Shown: piece by piece, positions 39,437-48,204 of the stretch
How positions within the stretch are numbered: position 1 is the stretch's first letter
How the letters are laid out: each line of letters starts with the position of its first letter
NCBI GenBank assembly: GCA_040219235.1
Contig: JAVJSV010000011.1
Location: 62,001-126,000, forward strand
Length of the DNA stretch: 64,000 bases
Source of the DNA: Rhodospirillaceae bacterium
GTDB lineage: Bacteria > Pseudomonadota > Alphaproteobacteria > Rhodospirillales > Rhodospirillaceae
Direction of reading: 5' to 3'
Made by a program: the position numbers and the translations under genes
The notes under the pieces: generated by a model
Told to the model about the DNA's origin: nothing
What the model saw: only the letters and a program-made list of their open reading frames with translations
The model's database searches: none

Positions 39437-39983
39437 GCTTGTTGGCTGATCTCATTCCTGACAAGGGCACCTGAACATAACGAATTAGATCATGAGGGGG
39501 GGAATGTGGCACATCGCCCCTTTGTTTCAAGAGGTGCGCAGCGTGTTTTTTTAAGTGTGTGGCGGCGCCGTTTTTCGGATCAATAAGAACAAAAGCCGAT
39601 GTAGTGTCAGTGGCTTTTGTGACAAAGGAGCCTTTAAAAGCTAGAGCTGCGCCCAACGCACGGGCCTTGCGATTCAACACCTCAATCTCGGGGTTACCTT
39701 CGGTTAGGGTTAGATTTTCTGAATTTGGAAAAACCACCAAGTCGACTCTGCCGCCCCACTGAGCACACTCATCGATCAGATGACACATGCGCCGGACGGT
39801 TTCTGCCGGTGCCAAAGGACTTTGCGTCTTAAAATGGGTCCGCATTTGAACGACGGCGCAATTCATAAAACCTGCTGGCATTTCTGGGCGTGCTAAGGCT
39901 GAACGCGCAACGGTCACCGCACAGACGGCACCCGCTCCTGCTGCCGTAATAAACTGGCGGCGGCTTTGTTTCGCTGTCTTCAT
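39405..39983 (-). CDS. truncated, Tat-exported nitrilase-like protein
   Basis: 192 residues with a twin-arginine signal (SRRQFITAAGAGAVCAV, ending at about residue 32). The rest resembles the N-terminal half of a carbon-nitrogen hydrolase: VDLVVFPNSENLTL (position of the catalytic Glu strand), then SAFVLIDPKNG and a Lys-rich segment at the catalytic Lys region. The part that would carry the catalytic Cys is absent, because the frame ends about 35 residues later. It may be a remnant, a frameshifted gene, or a repurposed binding protein. ATG overlaps the stop of the CpcT-like gene upstream (ATGA, 39980-39983). Family members are normally above 250 residues. Confidence 0.6.
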   Translation of the reverse strand: MKTAKQSRRQFITAAGAGAVCAVTVARSALARPEMPAGFMNCAVVQMRTHFKTQSPLAPAETVRRMCHLIDECAQWGGRVDLVVFPNSENLTLTEGNPEIEVLNRKARALGAALAFKGSFVTKATDTTSAFVLIDPKNGAATHLKKHAAHLLKQRGDVPHSPPHDLIRYVQVPLSGMRSANKPMDSFAGLAG

Positions 39984-41017
39984 GAATCCGGCCTTAGATT
40001 TTTCTGCAAGGTGCGGTTCAGGGGCGTGTCCAAATCGCATTGCACGCGAATCCAGCCTGGGTTGAGGCCAATTCTGTCATCGCCCGGTGATCCCCAGGCG
40101 TAAACCAAATCTGGCGCCGGTTCGCCCCCGTCATGCACCTTGATCACGAAGGAATCCCGTTGCATGCCATAGGACCAGCGATTGCGCATAGAGAGGGTCA
40201 TTGGGCGCCCATCGGGATGGGTGAAGCTGAAAATGCCCCCCTGGTCGTGTACTCGTGGGTAATGTTCTGTGTACATGGCCGGCTTGCCGGTTTCATAGGG
40301 AAAATCGATCATGCATTGGAACCACCGGGCGCGGCGCAAGTCATGCCATTGAAACCCTGCAACGGCATTTACTTCCTCGCCGTTGTCAGCAAATACAAAA
40401 TGATCTCTAAACGCATACCCGTCATCGCCAACGCGGACTTGATATTCAGAATAAACACGGTCTGTGCTTTCTTCGCTGGTGCAATCGCCCGGCTTCATGC
40501 CACCGGTTAGAGACGCCCCATCCCGACGCAGGAAGACATCGCAGCCTTGAATTGTGGTGGTGTCGTTTCTGGTTAGGCCCTGCAAGAGGGAAGGATCGTC
40601 ATGAGCACCTAGGTATTTCTCTTCGTCGTTGAAAAAATGCAGCTTGATACGAATGGCGTTTTCGGACTCGTCTGCCGACAGCTCATACAGGCGTTGCCGG
40701 AAAATATCTTTCGGATCGTCATTTTTATATTCTTCGACGTAAAGAATGTGTTCGCCAAATTGCGGCAAGTCGACCCGGGAAACCTGCCCGTGAACACGAA
40801 GATGTGCGCCGGACTCATAGTCTGGCTTGCCCATATCTGCATCAAACTGGACCTGCTCCCGATTGTCGAAATTGCCCGGCCAGATTTCCATCAGATATTC
40901 CAGCTCGCGTTCCAGCAGCGTATAGCGGCGCTCTTCGGCGTTGACGGGTGCCGCTAAGACCAAAGCCAATCCTAGCGTCAGGACAAGGCGTTTTGAGAAA
41001 CACTTTGCAGTTCTCAT
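39980..41017 (-). CDS. secreted CpcT/CpeT-like protein, copy 2
   Basis: 345-residue exported protein. A signal peptide (KRLVLTLGLALVLAAPVNA) precedes a beta-rich domain with CpcT/CpeT landmarks: ELEYLMEIWPGNFDNREQ, LYVEEYKNDDPKDIFRQRLY, IRIKLHFFNDEEKYLGAH, GCDVFLRR and a second Cys in KPGDC. Classical members attach phycobilins to phycobiliproteins in cyanobacteria; none of those substrates is encoded here, so the role must differ, for example binding a tetrapyrrole or another hydrophobic ligand (inference). A domain of about 130 residues beyond the core adds to the usual family length. ATG 41017 overlaps the stop of copy 1 by four bases. Confidence 0.7.
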   Translation of the reverse strand: MRTAKCFSKRLVLTLGLALVLAAPVNAEERRYTLLERELEYLMEIWPGNFDNREQVQFDADMGKPDYESGAHLRVHGQVSRVDLPQFGEHILYVEEYKNDDPKDIFRQRLYELSADESENAIRIKLHFFNDEEKYLGAHDDPSLLQGLTRNDTTTIQGCDVFLRRDGASLTGGMKPGDCTSEESTDRVYSEYQVRVGDDGYAFRDHFVFADNGEEVNAVAGFQWHDLRRARWFQCMIDFPYETGKPAMYTEHYPRVHDQGGIFSFTHPDGRPMTLSMRNRWSYGMQRDSFVIKVHDGGEPAPDLVYAWGSPGDDRIGLNPGWIRVQCDLDTPLNRTLQKNLRPDS

Positions 41018-42048
41018 GAGTCGGGCCTGAGCCAGTTCTGGAACTTGTTCATTTTCTCGGTATCCAGATCGCACTGCAGGCGCATCCAACCGGGATTAAC
41101 ACCAATGCGGTCAGAACCGGGTTGACCCCAGCTGTAAACTAGTGTCGGCCCGGTTTCATCGTCCTCCTGAACAACAATCACCAGGGTTTCCCGCTGCATG
41201 CCGTAGGACCAGTTGTTGCGGAAGGTGAAGACCATCTCGCGGCCATCACGGTAAGTGAAGTGATGGGTGCCGCCTTGATCATGGATGCGGACATATTCAA
41301 CGGTGTTGATGGGGCGGCCACCCTCCTCGTAAGGGAAGTCAATCATGCAGCGAAACCAACGTGCGCGTTCAAGCTGATGCCATGTGAACTCTGCGAGACC
41401 CTCCAGTGTTTCATCGGTCTCATAAGACAAAATCCGATCCCGGAACCAGTACCCCGTTTCGCCGACCCGAAGCTGATAGTCAGAATAGCGTTTATTATCA
41501 CCTTCGCCAAAAATGCAGGTTTTGGGTTTCATGCCGCCCGCCAGCACATTTACATCGCGTTTCAGAAAGACGTCGCAGCCCTCTAGCACCGCCGTGTCGT
41601 TACGCGTCAGACCCTTCAGCTTAGACGGATCATCATGGGCCCCGAGGTATTTCTTTCCGTCTTTAAAGAAGTGCAACTTTATACGAATTGCTTTTTCGTC
41701 TTCCTCTGCGGACAGCTCGTAGAGCCGTTGACGAAAGATTGATGTGGGATCGTTGTCTTTATATTCCTCGACATACAGCACATGGTCTCCAAAGGCTGGC
41801 AGGTCAACCCGCCGTATCTGACCGTGGACGCGCAGATGTCTGCCGGTTTCGATAGATGTTTTTCCGACATCTCGATCGAATTGCAGTTGCTCCCGGTTGT
41901 CATGGTCACCTGGCCATATCTCCATGAGGTACTCAAGCTCCCGCTCGACCAAGGTGTAGCTGCGGTCCTGTGCCGTGACGCCATGAGTGAGGAAAAGTAC
42001 AGCGCAAAATAGTGCCGTTTTGACCATCTTTATTTTGAACGCCTTCAT
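41014..42048 (-). CDS. secreted CpcT/CpeT-like protein, copy 1
   Basis: 344-residue paralogue of the next gene, with signal peptide (VKTALFCAVLFLTHGVTA). The two copies align along their full length: ELEYLMEIWPG, LYVEEYK, FRQRLYELSA, IRIKLHFF, KYLGAHDDPS and LTRND are shared, and both end with RLQCDLDT or VQCDLDT plus LRPDS. It has the same GCDVFLKR and Cys in KPKTC. Tandem duplication followed by divergence is evident. It is the first of three genes joined by ATGA overlaps (copy 1, copy 2, nitrilase-like). Confidence 0.7.
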   Translation of the reverse strand: MKAFKIKMVKTALFCAVLFLTHGVTAQDRSYTLVERELEYLMEIWPGDHDNREQLQFDRDVGKTSIETGRHLRVHGQIRRVDLPAFGDHVLYVEEYKDNDPTSIFRQRLYELSAEEDEKAIRIKLHFFKDGKKYLGAHDDPSKLKGLTRNDTAVLEGCDVFLKRDVNVLAGGMKPKTCIFGEGDNKRYSDYQLRVGETGYWFRDRILSYETDETLEGLAEFTWHQLERARWFRCMIDFPYEEGGRPINTVEYVRIHDQGGTHHFTYRDGREMVFTFRNNWSYGMQRETLVIVVQEDDETGPTLVYSWGQPGSDRIGVNPGWMRLQCDLDTEKMNKFQNWLRPDS

Positions 42049-42140
42049 ACAGATCCCCTGATCAGAATTTCTATGTCTGCAAGTACCCTAGGAATTAAAC
42101 GCCAGCCTGCCAAGACACGAGTCCTGGAGCGCCTCTTAAA

Positions 42141-43670
42141 TCATTGGGCAAAACGCAGAGTCTCAAATGAAATGATCTGGTTGACCATTGAGAATCCCTC
42201 AACATTATTTCGGAGTCCGGCAAATTGCGGGGCCTCAAACAGAAACACGGCGGGATATTGGTCACGGTACCACGCCATAATATCTTCTCGCATGGCGATG
42301 GACTTGTCTTCATCCCACTCCATCATAGCGGCGTCGATTTGCGGCATGATGCGTTCATCACAGTACCAAGGCTCGCGGCGCAGGCAGGAATGCAGGCGCA
42401 GGGCACGCAGGCTGTCGAGCGAGGGCCAGACAGGCCAGTTCATGGAAAACGCATCAATTTCTTCCGGCCAGCCGCCGCGACCCAGAAATCTAAGAAACTG
42501 TTGGATCGGTAGAGATTGAATTTCAAGCGTTACGCCGACTGCTGCAAAATCATTGGCAATCACCTGCAACGCCGATGTGCCGGCCCCAATGCCACTGACC
42601 ACATTGGCAATAATCTTAAAGCCGTCTTCGTAACCGGCTTCTTTTAACAAAGCGCGGGCGCGGCCTGGATCATAGGGAATTTGAGCCAGGTCTGGGTTGT
42701 GACCCAGCGCCGATCGCGGTGCCGGTTGCGTCGCCTCAACGGTTGCCCCTTCAAGAAGAACCTCAGTGATAACGGCTCTGTTGACCGCTAAATTAAGCGC
42801 TTCGCGCACGCGCACATCTTGTAAGGGCATGTTTGGTTTGCGCGTGAGGATAAAGGATAGGCCCGCCGTTTCAGCCGCGATCCACTTTTCAACTTTCAGA
42901 CCGCTTTGATCAATCAGCACGCCGTCCTCGGGTCCGAACTCTATGGCGAAATCAATCCGGTCAGATTGCAAGGCTTGAATGCGGGCGGACCGGTCCGGAA
43001 TAGCAAGCACTTCCAGGCGGTCAACCTGTGGTGGACGCCAGGATGTTTTGACGGCGGTCATTTGAGCGTCGGTCGCGCTCCAGGAGTCGACCTTAAAGGG
43101 ACCGGTCCCGATTGGCTCCTTCGAAAACCCTTCACGACCCAAGCGTTGCCAGTGTTGAGGATCAACCAGGGGAAAAATGGTCATCGATCGCATAAGCAGC
43201 GGTTCGGGCGCAGCTGTGGTGACCTCGAAGGTGAGCTCATCAAGCACACGGGCGCTCACAAAGGTTGGAAGTTCGCGCCGTAAACTTTCGGGCAAAGACT
43301 CTTCGCTGGCCAAATAATTAATGGCGAAAACTGCCGATTCCGAAGTGAGCGGCTGGCCGTTTGAAAACGCAACGCCGTCTCTCAGGTGTATACGCCATGT
43401 TGTTTCGTCAACGGCTTCCCAGTTCACCGCAAGCCAGGGTGTAAGTGTTCCGTCTCTGGTAATCCGGGTCAGACCATCAAAAATCGCCGGTGTGAAATAA
43501 ATGGTCGGTGTTGCGCCGGTGCGGAAGGGGTTTCCGAGTGAGAGCGGCAAGCTCGACATCCCCATGCGCATCACGGTTTCAGCATTGGCAGTAACCGGCG
43601 TTCCTGCGATCAGGCTAAGGCAAAAAGCCGACATCTTCAGGAGGTGTGAGTGTCTCTTTTTACGGGTCAT
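42141..43670 (-). CDS. orphan extracellular solute-binding protein (SBP_bac_5), copy 1
   Basis: Periplasmic binding protein of the oligopeptide/nickel/heme type, 509 residues from ATG 43670. A signal peptide ends at ANAE. Family landmarks: FDGLTRITRDGTLTPWLAVNWE, TWRIHLRDGVAFSNGQPLT, GTGPFKVDSW, VREALNLAVNRAVI and RARALLKEAGY. No permease or ATPase genes accompany it, so the cognate ABC transporter must lie elsewhere or the protein acts alone. It is a paralogue of the next gene and sits 92 bases upstream of the CpcT-like pair. Confidence 0.9.
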   Translation of the reverse strand: MTRKKRHSHLLKMSAFCLSLIAGTPVTANAETVMRMGMSSLPLSLGNPFRTGATPTIYFTPAIFDGLTRITRDGTLTPWLAVNWEAVDETTWRIHLRDGVAFSNGQPLTSESAVFAINYLASEESLPESLRRELPTFVSARVLDELTFEVTTAAPEPLLMRSMTIFPLVDPQHWQRLGREGFSKEPIGTGPFKVDSWSATDAQMTAVKTSWRPPQVDRLEVLAIPDRSARIQALQSDRIDFAIEFGPEDGVLIDQSGLKVEKWIAAETAGLSFILTRKPNMPLQDVRVREALNLAVNRAVITEVLLEGATVEATQPAPRSALGHNPDLAQIPYDPGRARALLKEAGYEDGFKIIANVVSGIGAGTSALQVIANDFAAVGVTLEIQSLPIQQFLRFLGRGGWPEEIDAFSMNWPVWPSLDSLRALRLHSCLRREPWYCDERIMPQIDAAMMEWDEDKSIAMREDIMAWYRDQYPAVFLFEAPQFAGLRNNVEGFSMVNQIISFETLRFAQ

Positions 43671-43710
43671 TTCGAAATGTCCTGACGGAAGTGCCGAGTG
43701 AATACACATG

Positions 43711-45207
43711 CTAGTTGTTTACAAAATGAATGTCTTCGAAGCTTACAAATCCATGGATTTCAGAGAAGCCGCGCACGTTACCACCGGTACCGGCAAAGCG
43801 CACAATTTGATACAGATACAGAGACACCCATTCTTCGCGATAGAACTTCATGATGTCATGGCGAAGGTTCAGGCCGCGTTCCGAATCAAATGTCACCAGA
43901 GCTTCTTCAATGGCCGGCATGATTCGTTGGTCGCAATACCATGGGTGCACCCACAAGCAGGAATGGTTGCGCATGGGGCGAAGAACATCGACGGTCGGTT
44001 CCGACGCATAGGTTAAGCCAAAGGCATCACCCTCCCAGTCGCCTTGCATCACGCTGCGAATAAGCTGGGTGACCGGAAAAGTGCGGATTTCCATGATGAC
44101 ACCGATCACGGCGAGGTCTTGAGCAATTTTCTGGTACATCGCAGCATCGTTTGCCCCAGACCCGATGACGCCCTGGACAACAAAGCTAAATCCATCTGGG
44201 TATCCGGCGTCTGCCAGCAGACGTTTGGCGCGTTCGGGATCAAACGGAATGGGCGGCAAAGAGGGATCGAACCCGTAGACGTTTGACGCTGCCGGTTGTG
44301 TCAGCAGTTCGGGCAGTCCTGCCAGCAGTCCGTCAACCAAACCGCGCCGGTCTACGGCAATGTTCAGGGCTTCACGCACACGCACGTCATCAAGCGGGGT
44401 GCCTTTGCCGTGGTGGAAATTGATGGCCCACAGGGCCGCCGTCGGCCAACTCAGGCTGACGCCGCCCGTGCGGGCAATTGTGCCGGCTTCTTCCGGCCCC
44501 AGCGCCAAGGCGATGTCCATTTGTCCGGCCATCACAGCCTGGGTTCTGGCATAGGCATCTGGTGCGGCAATGATCTCCATTTCCGGGATGATAGGTTTTC
44601 GCCAGGATGACGGCACAGCCTCGTACAAAATACGCGCCGCGCCGAAATCAACGGGATGATAAGGCCCGGTACCGATAGGCTTTTCGGCAAAGCCGAGCGG
44701 TCCAAGCCGCTGCCATTGGCCCGGTTCCACCATATATAAAAGCGGCAAGGTCCGCGGCAAATGGGGCGCCGGCGTTGACGTAACAATTTCAACGGTCTTG
44801 GGGTTAATCGCCACTGCCCCTTTAACAAAGGAAAACTCGCGGGCGATAGCTTCACGCACGGCATCATCACTTATCAAGAAGTTGATAACAGAGACCACTG
44901 CATCAGCGGTAAGCGGCACACCGTTCGAGAAAGTCACGTCGTCCCGGAGGGTGATGCGCCAGGTCAATTCATCCATGGCCTCCCAGGATGTTGCCAGCCA
45001 GGGTTGGAGTGCGCCTTGTCGATCTATGCGGGTCAGTCCATCGAAGGTTGCCGACCAGGTATGAATATGCGGGTTTCCCGTGTTGCGGTAAGGGTTCCCT
45101 TGGGTCGGTGGCAGCGCGGTCGTGCCGACTTTTAGAATCTCTTGCGCTGAGCCGGGCGCGCTTATTGCTGCGGTGAGCAGCAGGGGTATACAAATGCGTT
45201 TCAACAT
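43711..45207 (-). CDS. orphan extracellular solute-binding protein (SBP_bac_5), copy 2
   Basis: 498 residues, signal peptide MLKRICIPLLLTAAISAPGSAQ. Same family as the previous entry: FDGLTRIDRQGALQPWLATSWE, TWRITLRDDVTFSNGVPLT, GTGPYHPVDF and VREALNIAVDRR. The C-terminal parts are also alike (VSLYLYQIVRF compared with PAVFLFEAPQF). The two copies are related but clearly divergent, which suggests different ligands. 40 bases separate them. It follows the TonB receptor gene on the same strand after a terminator. Confidence 0.9.
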   Translation of the reverse strand: MLKRICIPLLLTAAISAPGSAQEILKVGTTALPPTQGNPYRNTGNPHIHTWSATFDGLTRIDRQGALQPWLATSWEAMDELTWRITLRDDVTFSNGVPLTADAVVSVINFLISDDAVREAIAREFSFVKGAVAINPKTVEIVTSTPAPHLPRTLPLLYMVEPGQWQRLGPLGFAEKPIGTGPYHPVDFGAARILYEAVPSSWRKPIIPEMEIIAAPDAYARTQAVMAGQMDIALALGPEEAGTIARTGGVSLSWPTAALWAINFHHGKGTPLDDVRVREALNIAVDRRGLVDGLLAGLPELLTQPAASNVYGFDPSLPPIPFDPERAKRLLADAGYPDGFSFVVQGVIGSGANDAAMYQKIAQDLAVIGVIMEIRTFPVTQLIRSVMQGDWEGDAFGLTYASEPTVDVLRPMRNHSCLWVHPWYCDQRIMPAIEEALVTFDSERGLNLRHDIMKFYREEWVSLYLYQIVRFAGTGGNVRGFSEIHGFVSFEDIHFVNN

Positions 45208-45240
45208 ACAAATAAGGTAAGCATCTGACGTGCTATGGGC

Positions 45241-45276
45241 AAAAGAAAACGCCCCGGCCGATGGGGCCGGGGCGTT
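45241..45276 (-). terminator. rho-independent terminator after TonB receptor (45302-47872)
   Basis: Perfect 12-bp stem AACGCCCCGGCC 45248-45259 with GGCCGGGGCGTT 45265-45276. On the minus strand it runs into TTCTTTT. It separates the receptor gene from the binding-protein genes. Confidence 0.93.
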
Positions 45277-45301
45277 GACGTCTCAGATTGGGCTTTAAAG
45301 C

Positions 45302-47872
45302 CTAGAAGTTGTAAGCCGCGCGGACACCGAACTGACGCTTCTTCGGTGCAGTCAAAGCGATGCCGTTCGCATTGCCAAACTCGAACGGGAACAAACCACC
45401 TGTGTCAGCCGAGAAGTCGGTCCAACGGTTACCGGCGAGGTACTGGTCGTCATCAAACAGGTTGGTGACGAAGGCTTCCAAGCGCAGATTTTCGTCGGTC
45501 ACACCAACACGCAGGTTAAACAACCACTGCGATCCGATGTAAGAGAAGTTCTTTTCATCGGTGTAGCGCTTGCCTGTGTAGGCCCCGTCGAAGCGGATGA
45601 AGTAATCCCAGTTGTTGGTCAGGCTATCCGTCCATGTTGTGGCAAATGATCCACTCCATTTCGGGAATTGTACTGGCGAGTTGCCATCACAACGCACAAC
45701 GTTGTCTGGGTCCGCCGGTGCAAATTTATCGGCAAAGCCACATTCGAAATTCTGGAACTCAGCGTCGGCATAGTTCAAGCCAACGTTCAAGGTCAGGTTT
45801 TCAGTTAATGCAGCGGCCCCTTCAAACTCCGCCCCCATAATGTCGGTGGAGAATCCACCCACAACAATGTTGGCGATGCCTTGTGAACCGTCAGGACGGT
45901 TAAACGCTGCCGCTGTACGGGTTTTCTGGTTGCTCCATTCCATGAAGTACCCAACCAACGAGTAGTTGATCCGGTTGTCCATGAGTTGCTGCTTCCAGCC
46001 TAACTCGTAGTTTTGCAGCTTTTCTTCATCCACAAAGAGTCCCGCATCAGGAAGAGCGGCCCGCAAGAGAGCGATGTCAGCTTCCGGGCGCGTGATCAGG
46101 TCGAGGTTGAAGAAGCCTGGGTTGTTACCCTCAGAGTAGGTCGCCCAGACGTTGGTTTCGTCAGTGGGTTGATACTGCAACGTCACGCGTGGCAGGAAGC
46201 TCTTGAACTCTTCGCCAAGTTCAACGCCGAGGCCGGTGCCGCCGCCTGTAACAAAGGGTTCAATGAAGGCAAAGGAGTTTTGGATAGAAGCAGATTCAGC
46301 GCGAATCTTATCTTCCTGCCAACGCCATTCAAAGTCGATGCCCAGTTGATCGGTAATGTCATAGCCGACACTGCCGAACACACCAAAAGTCTTACCCGTG
46401 TTGATCGGTGGTGGGTCAAGTGGCGGGAAGCCACAAGGGCAGAACCCATCAGGTGTGCGTCCGAAAAAGCTGTCGAGATCAAACCCAGCCAGAGGTCCAG
46501 TGGCAGGAATGGTTAAGCCACCATCGCCACCGACGACAACTTCACCGCCAGAGAACTGGCTGGAGAAGGTTGCATCGAACAGGCTGACGCCCAGCAACCA
46601 GGTTAAAGCGTTGTCCTGGTTGGAGGCCAAGCGCGCTTCGAATTGCTTGGTTTCAATAATTTGCGGATCACGCGACAACCAGTTGTCGGCAGGAGAAATA
46701 TCAAAGTCGCGGATGCTGGTTACTTGCTCTTTACCGTAGCCCGCAAGCACTGTGAATGTTGACCCTTCCAACATACCACCGGCATTGAGGTCGTAATCAA
46801 TGTTCAAAGAGGCGCGGCGCTGCTTGCGCTTAATGCCAACTTTGTCCAGGAACAACGCCCCGTCAGGCTGAGGAACAATCTCGTTCCAGAAAGTGATAAA
46901 GTCAGGCTGAACGGTTGTGTTGGAATCAACCAAGCTGTCCAATCCGGTTGGAATTTCGCCACAGATGAAGTCGGTCAGCGGGTTCACGCCATCATTACGG
47001 CGCGTGGTCAGGGGGCTTGTTGTACCGCTGGAGAAGCAGTTTGTGACGGCAGCTGTGTTGTTGCCGCGCAGACCTTGAGGTCCTGTAATGAACAACCCTG
47101 AAGGGGCACCATCATTATCTTTGGCGTAGATGGCATTGAGTTTGATACTCAGACTTTCAGTCGGTGTGGCGTAAAGTGTCGCACTCAGTGTGTCTGTGCG
47201 TTCTTTGCCCAAATCACCGCCATCGCTGGCCGTGTACTGGCCATCTGTGCCGTAGCCTTGAACGAACACACGATACGCGAGTTTGTCTTCAACAAGCGGA
47301 CCTTCATGTGAGAACGAAGAATCGTAAGTGCCATCTTCCGCAAATTTTGCGGTGATGCGGCCTGAGTACTCAGTCGTGCTTGGCGTTTTGGTGATCATGT
47401 TCACCGCACCGGCAAAGGTCGACCGCCCAAGCCATGCAGAGGATGGGCCTTTGACGATTTCAATACGCTCGAAGTTTTCAGTTCCAAAACTGGACACACC
47501 GGATGAGACATAAATGCCATCAACGAAGGCGGAGCCCACTTGGCCAAACGGTTCTTTAATTTCTGAACCCAGTCCGCGGAAACGGATCGAGGTGTACAAA
47601 CGGCCAGGCTCTTGCACGCCTTGCTCGTTAAACTGAATACCAGGCGTGAATTTCGTTAGATCAACCAGGTTCGCAGCCCCGGTCACTTCCATCTGCTCAG
47701 CCGAAAAAGCTGAAATGGCGACAGGAATTTCCTGCAGGCTTTCAGATCTCTTACGCGCGGTGACGACGATTTCTTCGAGAGCGATTTGCTGAGCTTCAGC
47801 GTGCAACGGCAAAGCCAATGTTGCGACTGTCGCAAGAGCGAGTCCTCGAAGGCCAAGTCTCTTAGAATTCAT
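45302..47872 (-). CDS. TonB-dependent outer-membrane receptor
   Basis: 856-residue importer. The signal peptide (LALATVATLALPLHAEAQQ) and TonB-box stretch (IALEEIVVTARKRSESLQEIP) are almost the same as in the neighbouring receptor 48205-50763. The plug domain ends near residue 170 (IKGPSSAWLGRSTFAGAVNM), and the barrel ends in AYNF. Cys279 and Cys304 (the second in ICGEIP) form the loop pair shared by all four receptors. Its terminator is at 45241-45276. The ligand is unknown. Confidence 0.93.
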   Translation of the reverse strand: MNSKRLGLRGLALATVATLALPLHAEAQQIALEEIVVTARKRSESLQEIPVAISAFSAEQMEVTGAANLVDLTKFTPGIQFNEQGVQEPGRLYTSIRFRGLGSEIKEPFGQVGSAFVDGIYVSSGVSSFGTENFERIEIVKGPSSAWLGRSTFAGAVNMITKTPSTTEYSGRITAKFAEDGTYDSSFSHEGPLVEDKLAYRVFVQGYGTDGQYTASDGGDLGKERTDTLSATLYATPTESLSIKLNAIYAKDNDGAPSGLFITGPQGLRGNNTAAVTNCFSSGTTSPLTTRRNDGVNPLTDFICGEIPTGLDSLVDSNTTVQPDFITFWNEIVPQPDGALFLDKVGIKRKQRRASLNIDYDLNAGGMLEGSTFTVLAGYGKEQVTSIRDFDISPADNWLSRDPQIIETKQFEARLASNQDNALTWLLGVSLFDATFSSQFSGGEVVVGGDGGLTIPATGPLAGFDLDSFFGRTPDGFCPCGFPPLDPPPINTGKTFGVFGSVGYDITDQLGIDFEWRWQEDKIRAESASIQNSFAFIEPFVTGGGTGLGVELGEEFKSFLPRVTLQYQPTDETNVWATYSEGNNPGFFNLDLITRPEADIALLRAALPDAGLFVDEEKLQNYELGWKQQLMDNRINYSLVGYFMEWSNQKTRTAAAFNRPDGSQGIANIVVGGFSTDIMGAEFEGAAALTENLTLNVGLNYADAEFQNFECGFADKFAPADPDNVVRCDGNSPVQFPKWSGSFATTWTDSLTNNWDYFIRFDGAYTGKRYTDEKNFSYIGSQWLFNLRVGVTDENLRLEAFVTNLFDDDQYLAGNRWTDFSADTGGLFPFEFGNANGIALTAPKKRQFGVRAAYNF

Positions 47873-48204
47873 GAATCTTCCCTTTCGTGGGTGTCTTGGA
47901 TTTAATTCGTACGATCCTCAGTGCAATTAAGGCAGGGTCTGCAATGAAGTGGCGCCAGCCTGCATTCCCTATTGCAGCCGAAGAGATTGGGAGACTAAAG
48001 GAATTGGTGCGCTGGAAAAGTCAAAACCTCACCATCCCGCCAAACGGCTGTGGTGCGCGATATTTGTGCAACACACTGCAATCTGGGGGAAAACAAAATA
48101 TCCAGACTATGGATGGGGAGTTACTGAAGTAAAATTGGTCTTTGGGCAAAAGAAAACGCCCCGGGGGTAACCGGGGCGTTAGGGTCTTGTTTTTGGTGTC
48201 GGAC
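47873..48204. other. intergenic region between two TonB receptor genes
   Basis: 332 bases containing the terminator of the upstream receptor (48147-48180) and presumably the promoter of the 45302-47872 gene. No other gene is supported. Confidence 0.5.
48147..48180 (-). terminator. rho-independent terminator after TonB receptor (48205-50763)
   Basis: Perfect 10-bp stem AACGCCCCGG 48155-48164 with CCGGGGCGTT 48171-48180 and a six-base loop. Minus-strand tail is TTCTTTTGCCC, identical to the tail of the terminator at 45241. Confidence 0.93.

Noticed and set aside
39980-42048. Phycobilisome or photosynthesis locus suggested by CpcT-like genes
   Set aside because: No phycobiliprotein, bilin biosynthesis or photosystem gene is in the window, and the proteins carry signal peptides.
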